A stretch of DNA of 21,161 nucleotides from Candidatus Moraniibacteriota bacterium (GTDB lineage Bacteria; Patescibacteriota; Minisyncoccia; Moranbacterales; GCA-2747515). Location: contig JALVPE010000003.1 in assembly GCA_027031945.1 (NCBI GenBank), forward strand, positions 1-21,161. The letters are read 5' to 3'. A program made the position numbers and the translations under genes. The notes under the pieces were generated by a model. It made no database searches and was not told the DNA's origin. It saw only the letters and a list, made by a program, of their open reading frames with translations. Positions 5,983 through 14,848 of this stretch are shown here, piece by piece (position 1 is the stretch's first letter; every line of letters starts with the position of its first letter).

Positions 5983-7575
5983 TTATTTAATTTCATTCCA
6001 CAAATCAATTGCATACGTATTACCAGTTGGGAAAAGTGGTGGTGGGCTATATAACAAATTATTATCAAATACTAAATTTCTATGCTCAAATCCAGAACCA
6101 TTCGTGTATCCGAATCCCATACGTTCATTTGTTGCAATTGCACCATACAATTCTACAGTATCTTTCACTTTGTTTAACCATTGATTGCGTTGCCACCAAG
6201 AATGCATATCTCTATCATATCCCCACCCTACACGACCATTTTGTGAAAGTAATACTGCATCAATATGTAAAGTTTCATAATCACTACCATGTGATGCATT
6301 TATATCACCCTCCTCATGACCATTTAAACCTGTTCCCAACAATATTGCAACATCACTTTCAGCAGCGAGTCCCAATACCGTATCATGATCATAATCTTCA
6401 TAAAAAATATCATCTTCACCTAAGAATATCTTTGGACTAGCAGCTTCCGAATCATAAGCTGCAATTGTAATTTTTTTGCCACTAGGCACTGTACCCTGCA
6501 CCCATACGTTATCACGCACAAAAATTACAGCATCATCTGGTATATCAAATATATCAATATCATCACTATTTAACTGCATAACTCCAAATGTCGTCCAATT
6601 AACTTCATTATTCTTTACCCTTCTAATACGCATTTTGCCAGCACTTGGAACCCCAAATTCAATATATCTTCCTTGACCTTGTCTATCATAGTATAAATCT
6701 ATATCAGTGTTATTATATTCATCATGTACTGTTATATTTTGGGATGCTTGACGCATCTCGTCAAAATCTGCTATTACACTATTGAAATCTTGTGCTACGA
6801 CAGGTAATTGTTTTCCAGCAAGAAAGTGCTCACCATCATCCGTATCTACACTTGTATCTTTACCTGGATTACTTGGCTTTGCTGCAGCCCACACACCAGG
6901 TCTTGTACCATAAACATCACCATCACTATCAAAATATGTCACTACAGAACTTGATACAATATTATGCGCCGTTCCATCAAAATGAAATCCACCATTTACA
7001 TGCATTGGTCCATAAACCTCCGTACCTTCTGATAATCGTGTCATGCCATTGGTTAAAATAGCAAACTCACTCCATGATGGTCTACGTAATCGAGCAGTAA
7101 TTGTACGCTCTTGAGTTATACCTGATGAAGTTGCACTACCTTTTACTTTAACATGTATTACAGTCGAATATAATTTTGGAGGAGTTACACAAATTTTATA
7201 TTGTCCTATAACATTATTATTTTCATCTTTATAATCTACCACATAGGCTTCTGTACCGTCTCCGTCTCCATCAGCTGTATCAACATCATCGCAATCACCA
7301 TCTCCATTATCATCAACTCCAAGTGGATCATTATTCCAAAAAGCATTTATTTGACTTGCAGTCTTACCTTCAATATTGTGAGCTAAATACCATCTATAAA
7401 AATACACACCAGCTTCTGCAACATGTAATGCCTGAATATTCGGTTCGAGTGTCGTATTGTAACGCACATGAGAAACAACAAATTGAATTATTCCCGCAAA
7501 CAAAACACTGGCAGCTGCAATAACAACTAATACATATACTAACGCTGTTCCTTTTTTTCTAATAAAATTTTTCAT
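5983..7575 (-). CDS. PilX-like pilus protein with Asp-rich calcium-loop-like insert
   Basis: This 530-aa protein has a type III-like signal: basic RKKG, then TALVYVLVVIAAASVLFAGIIQF as the membrane helix and the PilX-type continuation LHVAEAGVYFYRWYLAHN (50-67). Cleavage after Gly9 would leave no Glu at +5, as in GspK/PilX-type minor pilins. Residues 88-107 are Asp/Gly-rich (DDNGDGDCDD and DGDGDG), like tandem calcium-binding loops. The remaining about 420 residues are beta-rich with many polar Asn/Asp/Gly and aromatic residues and no catalytic motif I recognise. It is 19 nt after the PilW-like gene and 46 nt before pilM. It is far larger than classical PilX and probably sits at the pilus tip or starts assembly (inference). 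Confidence 0.8.
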   Translation of the reverse strand: MKNFIRKKGTALVYVLVVIAAASVLFAGIIQFVVSHVRYNTTLEPNIQALHVAEAGVYFYRWYLAHNIEGKTASQINAFWNNDPLGVDDNGDGDCDDVDTADGDGDGTEAYVVDYKDENNNVIGQYKICVTPPKLYSTVIHVKVKGSATSSGITQERTITARLRRPSWSEFAILTNGMTRLSEGTEVYGPMHVNGGFHFDGTAHNIVSSSVVTYFDSDGDVYGTRPGVWAAAKPSNPGKDTSVDTDDGEHFLAGKQLPVVAQDFNSVIADFDEMRQASQNITVHDEYNNTDIDLYYDRQGQGRYIEFGVPSAGKMRIRRVKNNEVNWTTFGVMQLNSDDIDIFDIPDDAVIFVRDNVWVQGTVPSGKKITIAAYDSEAASPKIFLGEDDIFYEDYDHDTVLGLAAESDVAILLGTGLNGHEEGDINASHGSDYETLHIDAVLLSQNGRVGWGYDRDMHSWWQRNQWLNKVKDTVELYGAIATNERMGFGYTNGSGFEHRNLVFDNNLLYSPPPLFPTGNTYAIDLWNEIK

Positions 7576-7594
7576 ATACTTAAACTACTTTACA

Positions 7595-8248
7595 TTAAGT
7601 GGGGATATCATCAAATTCAGTTAAATTCCTCACAACAACAAATGATTGAATACGCACATTATCAGGAGAACGGAATACAGGCTCCGGATTAATATACAAA
7701 ACAATTTTTACCATACGTATATCGGCCGGTGTCACAGGTGTTGCTAAAACTTTTGTATTAATATCATCATATTTATATATTTTACTATCAATACCATAAT
7801 ACTCAAACACAGCCTCACCTGAGGCAATGTCATTTCTTACATTTTTTGCAATATCTCGCACCTCTACATTACCATTGTATATTGGTGGCACATCATTACC
7901 TGGTTCTGTTACCTCTCTCTTAAAAGTATCATCCTCTACAAAATACCTCACTTTTTCTACGACTCCATCATTATCAAAATCTGCATAAAATTCAAACTCA
8001 TGTTCATTCGCTAATTCTATTGGAAATGCCCCATTTTGCGCTTGTTGTGCCTTACGCATAACACTAACCGCATCTTCTACAGCTTTACTGGCAACAAAAG
8101 AAGCAACTCCGCTTTTAAATACAAAATGATGGGTTGTCCACATTCTTACAAAAAACAACGAAGTACCTATCATTATAATTGATGTTATCGCAATTGTAAC
8201 AATCATTTCAACAAATGTTACACCACGATATGTTCTTTTACTTATCAT
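7595..8248 (-). CDS. PilW-like minor prepilin
   Basis: This 217-aa type IV prepilin has the cleavage motif RG|VTFVEMIVTIAITSII, with Glu at +5 and a hydrophobic helix to about residue 30. Motifs later in the protein, such as EFEFYADFDNDGVVEKVRYFV, match the bacterial PilW/PulJ style, where a DxDxDG-like turn sits in the globular part. The ATG overlaps the stop of the PilV-like gene (ATGA, 8245-8248), so the two minor pilins are translationally coupled. A prepilin peptidase (PilD) is required but is not encoded here. Confidence 0.82.
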   Translation of the reverse strand: MISKRTYRGVTFVEMIVTIAITSIIMIGTSLFFVRMWTTHHFVFKSGVASFVASKAVEDAVSVMRKAQQAQNGAFPIELANEHEFEFYADFDNDGVVEKVRYFVEDDTFKREVTEPGNDVPPIYNGNVEVRDIAKNVRNDIASGEAVFEYYGIDSKIYKYDDINTKVLATPVTPADIRMVKIVLYINPEPVFRSPDNVRIQSFVVVRNLTEFDDIPT

Positions 8249-9783
8249 GGACTTAATGTTATTGTTATATCCTTTTGTGTCAATTTGTCTATCTCTATTG
8301 TATCTGTTGTTTCATCATAATCGGTAGCAGTTACTGTTATGTCATATGTTTCACCATTTACCAGTCCATCTGTTGTATTTTCTGGGAAATAGACATAACC
8401 AAATTCATCCGTTACTAACGTTACATCATATTTAGGATTTAATGTTGTGCTTTCTAGTCGCACATTTGCATCTCTAACGGGAACTGAATCTGAGCCAATT
8501 GTTTCAATAACACGAATAAATGCACTATCATAATCATTTTCTATAAAAATCATTTTAGTTTTCACGTCCGCATCTGTTGTCACTACTATATGTTTTGGAT
8601 CAATCTCGTCATTTGTATCTACTTTCCAGAAAGTATAATCAGTAAATCCGGTTGGCAAAACAATATTGTCAAGCGTATAAATACCTGCATTTGCATAATC
8701 ACCATTAATCACATCTGATGTCGAATAAATATCGATATCTGCATCTGTTGTATCAGTGGTTTTATTCTTTGCATAAAGATTGTACACACTGGAAACACTA
8801 CCACCAACCGTTGTACCAACCACCAAACCACCACTAATATCAAACTTGACGCCCGGAATAAGCCCGCCAAATGGATCTTGTGAAATTATATTTAATTGTG
8901 ATAATTTATTTGTATTAAATGTTACTGTTGTAACATCTCCGGCAGATACTCCTTGATGAGTATAAGTTGGCTCGTATTCACCTTCTTCATAGGGGTCTAC
9001 TCCATCATCTCCTGTAAATGGGTCTAATGTTTCACGTGCCTCAATTCCATTTTTTGTTATACTTATCTCATAACATGCTGTACAAATTGGTGCACCTATA
9101 TACATAAAATTACCAGTAGCATCAGTTGTGCCTGTCAATATTGAATTACTGCAATCTGGATGTCCAGTTGTACCACATGCATTATCAGTTATAGACACAA
9201 TAGCATTTTCAACAGGCTCAACAGGCTCAACACCTGTATCAAGAACATTAACAGAAAGAACTCCACCTGTTGGCAATGCTTCCAATCCACCGGGTGGCAC
9301 GAATTGGGACACAAGTGTGATACGTTTCGACTCATATTGAACATCTCGCATAGCGTTAGTTTTTGACACGGTATCATTTGTTGCAGGACCCCACACAACA
9401 ACAACACTAACACGTTTATAATCCTCATATCTTGTATCAGTTGGTGCTACCCCATCAACTGGATCATCCACAAAAAATACAGTGGTAATAATGCGATATA
9501 TAAGCCCATTTACGTTTACCACCTCATCATCTTCAATATCTCCAACAGGTGCATTTGCAGTTGTAGCAACATCCTCATAAGCAAGATTTCTAAACTGCTC
9601 CATACGTTCATTTGCAAGTGCAACTGCGCCACGACGATATTTTGAATTTTGCATGTGCTCCATTGTTCCAGCAAATATTTTGTAAAAAGTAACCACTAAA
9701 ATAGTAAATACAGCAAGCGCAACAAGCCCCTCAATCAAAGTAAACCCTTTATTTTTCTTTATAAATTGTAAATTATAAACCAT
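8245..9783 (-). CDS. PilV-like minor prepilin with three Ig/Cna-B-like modules
   Basis: This 512-aa prepilin has cleavage site KG|FTLIEGLVALAVFTILVV, with Glu18 at +5. The short pilin head (to about 165) contains the PilV pattern RRGAVALANERMEQFRNLAYEDV. It is followed by three beta-sandwich repeats resembling carboxypeptidase-regulatory or Cna-B folds: about 173-250 (GGVLSVNVLD..ENAIVSITD..GTTDATGNF), about 292-395, and about 420-512 (FIRVIET..VRDANVRLES..TDEFGYVYFP..ETYDITVTATDYD). Cys203/211 and Cys234/237 could form disulfides in module one. Normal PilV proteins are under about 200 aa, so this is an enlarged, adhesin-like minor pilin. It begins 9 nt after pilC. A host- or surface-binding role is inference from architecture. 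Confidence 0.82.
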   Translation of the reverse strand: MVYNLQFIKKNKGFTLIEGLVALAVFTILVVTFYKIFAGTMEHMQNSKYRRGAVALANERMEQFRNLAYEDVATTANAPVGDIEDDEVVNVNGLIYRIITTVFFVDDPVDGVAPTDTRYEDYKRVSVVVVWGPATNDTVSKTNAMRDVQYESKRITLVSQFVPPGGLEALPTGGVLSVNVLDTGVEPVEPVENAIVSITDNACGTTGHPDCSNSILTGTTDATGNFMYIGAPICTACYEISITKNGIEARETLDPFTGDDGVDPYEEGEYEPTYTHQGVSAGDVTTVTFNTNKLSQLNIISQDPFGGLIPGVKFDISGGLVVGTTVGGSVSSVYNLYAKNKTTDTTDADIDIYSTSDVINGDYANAGIYTLDNIVLPTGFTDYTFWKVDTNDEIDPKHIVVTTDADVKTKMIFIENDYDSAFIRVIETIGSDSVPVRDANVRLESTTLNPKYDVTLVTDEFGYVYFPENTTDGLVNGETYDITVTATDYDETTDTIEIDKLTQKDITITLSP

Positions 9784-9792
9784 AAAAATTTT

Positions 9793-11010
9793 CTATATAT
9801 TTTCAAGCACACTATACATTGGAGTAAGCATTGCCACCGCAAAAAAACCAACCGCTCCACCAATAATAAGCATCAGTACCGGTTCAATAATCGATGATAA
9901 ATTTTTCGTTATTTGATTAACTTCTTCTTCATAAAATTCAGCAAGTTTAATCATCATATCCTCTGTCTTTCCAGTTTCTTCTCCAACCTTTATCATTTGT
10001 GAAACAATAACGGGAAATATATCAGGGTATTCAGCTATAACACTAGATAAATTAACACCGCGCTGAATTTTATTGCGACCCTCCATAATAGCTTCTTTAA
10101 AAAATGTATTTGTTAATGTGTTAGCAACAATCTGCAAAGCATCCACAACTGATACACCACTGTGCAGGAGTGAACCATATATTCGTGCAAATCTAGCGCA
10201 ATTCACTTTAACAACAATACTCTTAAGAATTGGCGTTTTCAACAATAAAAAACTACCAGCCTTTTTACCTATATTTGTAGACAATATAATCCTTAAAAAA
10301 ATACCACTACCAATAATTCCAAATCCTATTAAAATACCATGATTTTTTAGCACATTACTCAACCCAATAACAAACATAGTTGTAGCTGGTAATTCAACTT
10401 CCATATCACCAAACACGCCCAATATTTGTGGCAAAATATATGTAAGCATAATTACCCCAACAATCACCATAGCAAATATAATAACTGCCGGATAAATCAT
10501 TGCCCCACGAATTTTTGATTTAAGTTCATGTTCCTTTTCCATTTGTATGGTAATAATATTAAGAGATTCATCAAGAGTCCCTCCAATTTCACCAACACGA
10601 ACCATATTTATAAATAAATCATTAAATATTGCAGGATATTTTGCCAAAGCTTCACTAAATACTATTCCTTTTTGTACATCCTTATATATTTTTTCCAATA
10701 CTATTTGGAAATGTTTATTTTTTGTTTGAACGCTTAAATTTGATAATGCTCGCGCAACTGTAAGTCCGGAAGATATCATAACACTTAAATTTCGTGTAAA
10801 AAATAATTTTTCTTTCAAACTCACACCATTTAATCTATCTAGCATTTTAATGTGAACCTTTTTATCTTTTTCTTTCACTTGTTCTATACTAGTTACAATA
10901 AAACCCTCACTACGCAATTGCATTGCAAGATCCCTTTCATTTGCAGCATCCATTTCTCCACTGCGTGGAGTGCCGTCTACTTTTTTTGATGTATATAAAT
11001 ATTTTGGCAT
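9793..11010 (-). CDS. pilC: PilC, type IV pilus inner-membrane platform protein
   Basis: This 405-aa protein of the GspF/PilC family forms the membrane platform turned by the assembly ATPase. The N-terminal DUF-like stretch starts MPKYLYTSKKVDGTPRSGEMDA. Two GspF repeats follow: the first has FTRNLSVMISSGLTVARAL..GEIGGTLDESL, and the second has FARIYGSLLHSGVSVVDAL..KVGEETGKTEDMM. Three membrane helices lie at about 167-195, 220-237 and 375-400. Length and order are typical. It lies 136 nt downstream of pilB and 9 nt upstream of the PilV-like gene. Confidence 0.93.
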   Translation of the reverse strand: MPKYLYTSKKVDGTPRSGEMDAANERDLAMQLRSEGFIVTSIEQVKEKDKKVHIKMLDRLNGVSLKEKLFFTRNLSVMISSGLTVARALSNLSVQTKNKHFQIVLEKIYKDVQKGIVFSEALAKYPAIFNDLFINMVRVGEIGGTLDESLNIITIQMEKEHELKSKIRGAMIYPAVIIFAMVIVGVIMLTYILPQILGVFGDMEVELPATTMFVIGLSNVLKNHGILIGFGIIGSGIFLRIILSTNIGKKAGSFLLLKTPILKSIVVKVNCARFARIYGSLLHSGVSVVDALQIVANTLTNTFFKEAIMEGRNKIQRGVNLSSVIAEYPDIFPVIVSQMIKVGEETGKTEDMMIKLAEFYEEEVNQITKNLSSIIEPVLMLIIGGAVGFFAVAMLTPMYSVLENI

Positions 11011-11146
11011 TTTTATCTATTAATATTTTAGCTTACAAAATTTTTATATTGAAATTCTTTAAAATATTCCTAAAAATAGAATGTTCAAAATCTACAATAA
11101 CAATACTTTTTATAATATAAATTACAAAAACTTTTTTAAAAAATTA

Positions 11147-12886
11147 TCATTCTTTTGTTACGCGCATAACTTCCTCAATACTAGTTAAGCCCTGTACCAC
11201 CTTCAAAAATCCATCTTCAACCATAGTTACCATACCACTTTCATGTGCTTTTTGCTCCATTTCATCAGAAGTTGCATTTTGCGTAATTAGTTTTTCAATA
11301 TCTTCAGTAATCTCAAAAACCTCATAGATACCGGTTCGACCTTTATACCCACTATTATTACATTTTGAACAACCTACGGGTTTAAATAATTCAATATCAG
11401 TCCATTTTGTATCATTCTTAAGTCCACCTATTTTGTATAATGTATCTAGTATTGTATCAATATCATAATTTTTTCCTAAAGTTTCTACTTCTTTTTGGTT
11501 TAATTTATAAGATTTGCGACATTCTATACAAAGCCTACGTACCAAACGCTGTGCAACCACAACATTTGTTGTTGACGCAATAAGAAATGGCTCCACACCC
11601 ATATCAACCATACGCGGAATTGCGCCCGCAGCAGAATTCGTATGTAATGTTGATAATACCAAATGACCGGTCATTGCAGCATGAATTGCAATTTCAAGGG
11701 TTTCCTTATCACGAATCTCACCAACCATTATAATATCTGGATCTTGACGAAGCAAAGATCTAAGTCCCGCAGCAAATGTCATCCCAATTTTTGCATATAC
11801 TTGTGTTTGATTAATACCATTCATCCTATATTCCACAGGGTCTTCTATGGTAGAAATATTTACTTCAGACGAATTTAAAATATCCACAACTGTATAAAGG
11901 GTTGTGGTTTTACCGGAACCGGTTGGACCGGTAACAAGTACCATACCATTTGGTTTGTGGATTTCTCTTTGAATAACTTCTAAAGCTTCACCTTGGAGTC
12001 CCATTTTTTCTAGTGACAAACCCGCCGACGTTTCATCCAAAAGACGCATAACAATCTTTTCGCCATCAAAAACCGGTAAAACACTAACACGAAATGATAT
12101 TTTATATTCATCATTTTTAATCTTAAATCTTCCATCCTGTGGTAATCTATGTTCATCCAATTTTAAATTAGATAAAACCTTAATACGTGCAACAATTCCT
12201 GACAAGGCTGTTTTTGGCAAAGTCATTGCCTGTCTCAAAACGCCATCTATTCTGTAACGCACCACAACATTCTTTTCCTGTGGTTCAATATGTATATCAG
12301 ATGCCCCTTCTAATATCGCATGTTTAATCAAAGTATCTACAATGCGTACAATTGGCAAATCTTCCGCTATCTTCAACAAATTCTCATCTGAATTATCATC
12401 ATCATTTTCATCATCATTTTTTTTATCAATCATTTCACCAAATTCTGCTTTCAAACTTTTTGTATATTGTTTTAATATCGTTTTTATACTATCGTCAGTT
12501 GTTGCATATGGCATGATATCCAAATTTGTTTTTTTCTTAAGAAAATCAATCATCTGCATATCATCTGGATTTTTCATCGCAACTTTCAAGGTATTTCTAT
12601 CTCTATCAAAAACAATAACTTCAGATTTTTTTGCAACTTGTTCTGGAATAATATTTAATATATTGTCACTGATTTCTTCTTTTGTTAAATCGATAAATGG
12701 ATAACCTAATGATGTTGCAATTGCCTTTGTACACTCCAATTCATTAAGTATATTTTCTTCTTTTAAGAGATTACAAAGTTGTATATTATCTTTTTGTGCA
12801 CGCTCAAAAACCGGAGCTACTATGTCCTTACCAACAATTTCATTTTTAACTAAATAATCGTATAACTGTTTATTGTCTATTTTCAT
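11147..12886 (-). CDS. pilB: PilB, type IV pilus extension ATPase
   Basis: This 579-aa GspE/PilB-family secretion ATPase powers pilus extension from the cytoplasm. The N-terminal MshEN-like domain (about 1-140) includes GYPFIDLTKEEIS and IIPEQVAKK. An acidic linker with many Asp and Glu residues (157-168) follows. The core has Walker A GPTGSGKTT (320-328), Walker B DPDIIMVGE (382-390) and the His box GHLVLSTLHTNSA (407-419). Four cysteines of the zinc module are C453, C456, C506 and C509. It is the first gene of the operon, with a good promoter upstream (12911-12939). No PilT retraction ATPase lies in the window. The zinc module and MshEN domain favour PilB over PilT. Confidence 0.95.
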   Translation of the reverse strand: MKIDNKQLYDYLVKNEIVGKDIVAPVFERAQKDNIQLCNLLKEENILNELECTKAIATSLGYPFIDLTKEEISDNILNIIPEQVAKKSEVIVFDRDRNTLKVAMKNPDDMQMIDFLKKKTNLDIMPYATTDDSIKTILKQYTKSLKAEFGEMIDKKNDDENDDDNSDENLLKIAEDLPIVRIVDTLIKHAILEGASDIHIEPQEKNVVVRYRIDGVLRQAMTLPKTALSGIVARIKVLSNLKLDEHRLPQDGRFKIKNDEYKISFRVSVLPVFDGEKIVMRLLDETSAGLSLEKMGLQGEALEVIQREIHKPNGMVLVTGPTGSGKTTTLYTVVDILNSSEVNISTIEDPVEYRMNGINQTQVYAKIGMTFAAGLRSLLRQDPDIIMVGEIRDKETLEIAIHAAMTGHLVLSTLHTNSAAGAIPRMVDMGVEPFLIASTTNVVVAQRLVRRLCIECRKSYKLNQKEVETLGKNYDIDTILDTLYKIGGLKNDTKWTDIELFKPVGCSKCNNSGYKGRTGIYEVFEITEDIEKLITQNATSDEMEQKAHESGMVTMVEDGFLKVVQGLTSIEEVMRVTKE

Positions 12887-12910
12887 ATTTTGCTTTTTGT
12901 ATTCCTATAT

Positions 12911-12939
12911 ATTATATCATCAAAATATACAGATACCAA
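12911..12939 (-). promoter_or_regulatory. Promoter of the type IV pilus operon
   Basis: On the minus strand TTGGTA (12939-12934), a 17-bp spacer and TATAAT (12916-12911) preceded by TGA form an extended -10 promoter, 25 nt upstream of the pilB ATG. It follows the groEL terminator at 12985-13013. Confidence 0.65.
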
Positions 12940-12984
12940 ATATCACAAACTATTCGGAAATATTTATAAATAATTCTTAAATAA

Positions 12985-13013
12985 TAAAAGTGAACCATAA
13001 AGATTCACTTTTA
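12985..13013 (-). terminator. Terminator of groEL
   Basis: TAAAAGTGAA (12985-12994) pairs with TTCACTTTTA (13004-13013), with the 9-nt loop CCATAAAGA. On the minus strand it is followed by TTATTTAAG after the T-rich arm. It lies 45 nt after the groEL stop and before the pilB promoter. Confidence 0.65.
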
Positions 13014-13057
13014 CTTAAAAACTTGTAATTTCTTATTTGTTTACAATTAAAACATGT

Positions 13058-14725
13058 TTACATCATTCCTCCCATACCAGGCATTCCTCCGCCCATTCCT
13101 CCCATTGCTGCAGCAGCCGCGTTAGCATCAGATTCCTCCTTAGGCTCATCTGTTATCACAACTTCTGTTGTAAGTAACATTGAAGCAACGCTAACAGCAT
13201 TTTCAATTGCAGTACGTGTTACTTTAAGTGGATCAATAATACCTGCTTTTATCATATCTTCTTCATATTCATCTGTAAGTGCATTATATCCAAAATTTTT
13301 CCCTTTATTAGCTATTACAGCATTAAGCACGACTGCAGCTTCTCGTTCACCGGCATTCGTTGCAATTTGTTTAATTGGCGCTGATAATGCATTTAATAAC
13401 GCTTTGTAACCTGCTCGAAATTCATTATTAGAATTATTTTTATAATCCTTTAACAATGCACCAGCCTTAGCTAAAGCCGTACCACCACCAGCAACAACAC
13501 CTTCTTCAACAGCTGCTTTTGTAGCTGCAAGCGCATCTTCAAGCTTGTGCCTGACATAACCCATTTCAGTTTCAGTTGCTGCTCCAGCTCTAATTACCGC
13601 TACACCACCGGTTAATTTTGCAACACGTTTTTGCAATTTTTCTTTTTCATAACTGGAATCTTCCATTTCAATTTGTCGAGAAATCTGTTCTGCACGTTCC
13701 TTGATTGCTTTTTTTGTGCCTTTTCCATCAACAATCGTTGTAGTGTCATTTGTTGAAACAACTTTTGCAGCAGATCCTAAAACACCCAAGTCAACATTCT
13801 CCATTGTCATTCCTTTGTCTTCTGTAATTACTGTTGCTCCAGTTACAATTGCAATATCTTCTAATACATCTTTACGAGTATCACCAAATTCCGGAGCTTT
13901 AACAGCCAATACATTCATTGTTCCTCTGAGTTTATTAACAACAAGTGTTGCAAGAGCTTCTCCATCAAGATCTTCACAAATAATAACTAAATCTTTTTTG
14001 CCACTCTGAGCAATTTTCTCAAGTAAAGGTAAAATATCATTAATTGCTGATATCTTTTTATCAGTAATAAGAATAACAGGATCTTTTATTTCGGCTTTAC
14101 GGGATTCTGTATCAGTAATCATATACGGCGATACATATCCTTTATCAAACTGCATTCCTTCCACAACATCGTATGAAAGTCCGACAGTTTGTGATTCTTC
14201 TACTGTAATTACTCCATCTTTGCCGACTTGTTCCATTACATTTGCAATCATTTCGCCCATTTCAGAATTTTCAGCACTTATAGTAGCAACTTGTGCAATC
14301 TCTTCTTTTGAACTTACACGTTTTGAATTTTTTTGTAATACTCCTATAACATCATTTTTTGCCGTCTCTAATCCTTTTCTAATCCCTACAGGATTAATAC
14401 CTGTTTCTACAAATTTCAAACCTTCATTTACAATAGCTTGCATCATAATCGTCGAAGTGGTAGTTCCATCACCGGCAGCATCATTGGTTTTATCTGCAAC
14501 TTCTTTAATAAGTTCTACTCCAATATTTTCAAACTTATCACTAAGTTCAATATCTTTTGCAATTGAAACTCCATCGTTTGTTACTGTCGGAGCCCCAAAT
14601 CCCTTGTCCAATACAACATTTCTGCCTTTTGGACCAATTGTAGTTTTTACTGCATTTGCAACCACATCAATTCCGGTTACAACTTTTTTACGAGCATCAG
14701 CTCCAAATTCTATTTGCTTTGACAT
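13058..14725 (-). CDS. groL: Chaperonin GroEL (60 kDa)
   Basis: This 555-aa group I chaperonin subunit assembles into double heptameric rings and folds proteins in the cytosol with GroES and ATP. The N-terminus is KQIEFGADARKKVVTGID; the ATP motifs are GPKGRNVVLDKGFGAPTVTNDGVSIA (about 31-56) and AAGDGTTTSTIMMQAI (83-98). The apical domain is intact, with ALATLVVNKLRGTMNVLAVKAPEFGDTRK. The GGVAVIRAGAATETEM motif is present and the tail is the usual Gly-Met repeat. It is monocistronic: no groES lies before or after it. It has a strong promoter and a CIRCE operator, so HrcA-controlled heat-shock regulation is expected. Confidence 0.98.
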   Translation of the reverse strand: MSKQIEFGADARKKVVTGIDVVANAVKTTIGPKGRNVVLDKGFGAPTVTNDGVSIAKDIELSDKFENIGVELIKEVADKTNDAAGDGTTTSTIMMQAIVNEGLKFVETGINPVGIRKGLETAKNDVIGVLQKNSKRVSSKEEIAQVATISAENSEMGEMIANVMEQVGKDGVITVEESQTVGLSYDVVEGMQFDKGYVSPYMITDTESRKAEIKDPVILITDKKISAINDILPLLEKIAQSGKKDLVIICEDLDGEALATLVVNKLRGTMNVLAVKAPEFGDTRKDVLEDIAIVTGATVITEDKGMTMENVDLGVLGSAAKVVSTNDTTTIVDGKGTKKAIKERAEQISRQIEMEDSSYEKEKLQKRVAKLTGGVAVIRAGAATETEMGYVRHKLEDALAATKAAVEEGVVAGGGTALAKAGALLKDYKNNSNNEFRAGYKALLNALSAPIKQIATNAGEREAAVVLNAVIANKGKNFGYNALTDEYEEDMIKAGIIDPLKVTRTAIENAVSVASMLLTTEVVITDEPKEESDANAAAAAMGGMGGGMPGMGGMM

Positions 14726-14758
14726 ATTTTTAGTAATTATTAATTAATGTATTAACAA

Positions 14759-14785
14759 TTAGCAGTCTCATCAAAAGAGTGCTAA
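14759..14785 (-). promoter_or_regulatory. CIRCE operator (HrcA binding site) of groEL
   Basis: On the minus strand TTAGCACTC - 9 nt - GACTGCTAA matches the CIRCE consensus TTAGCACTC-N9-GAGTGCTAA with a single mismatch in the second arm. It lies 5-17 nt downstream of the predicted transcription start and about 34 nt upstream of the ATG, the usual arrangement for HrcA repression. No hrcA gene is in the window. Confidence 0.93.
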
Positions 14786-14796
14786 TACTTTATTCC

Positions 14797-14824
14797 ATTG
14801 TACAGTTTTTTTCTTTTGTGTCAA
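14797..14824 (-). promoter_or_regulatory. Housekeeping-type promoter of groEL
   Basis: On the minus strand TTGACA (14824-14819), 16 bp, TACAAT (14802-14797). The -35 is perfect and the -10 matches 5/6. The CIRCE operator begins 11 bp after the -10. Confidence 0.88.
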
Positions 14825-14848
14825 GCCTGTTATAACTCTCAAAATTGA

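Noticed and set aside
6009..6440. Open frame of 143 codons on the plus strand inside the PilX-like gene
   Set aside because: His/Leu/Tyr-rich low-complexity product, antisense shadow of a real gene, no ribosome site.
11011..11146. Possible small gene or promoter between pilB and pilC
   Set aside because: 136 bp of nearly pure A/T sequence without a start site, coding frame or matching -35/-10 pair; nothing supportable.
14220..14747. Open frame of 175 codons on the plus strand opposite groEL
   Set aside because: It is fully antisense to a strongly conserved gene and arises from its codon pattern; no start signal or domain.
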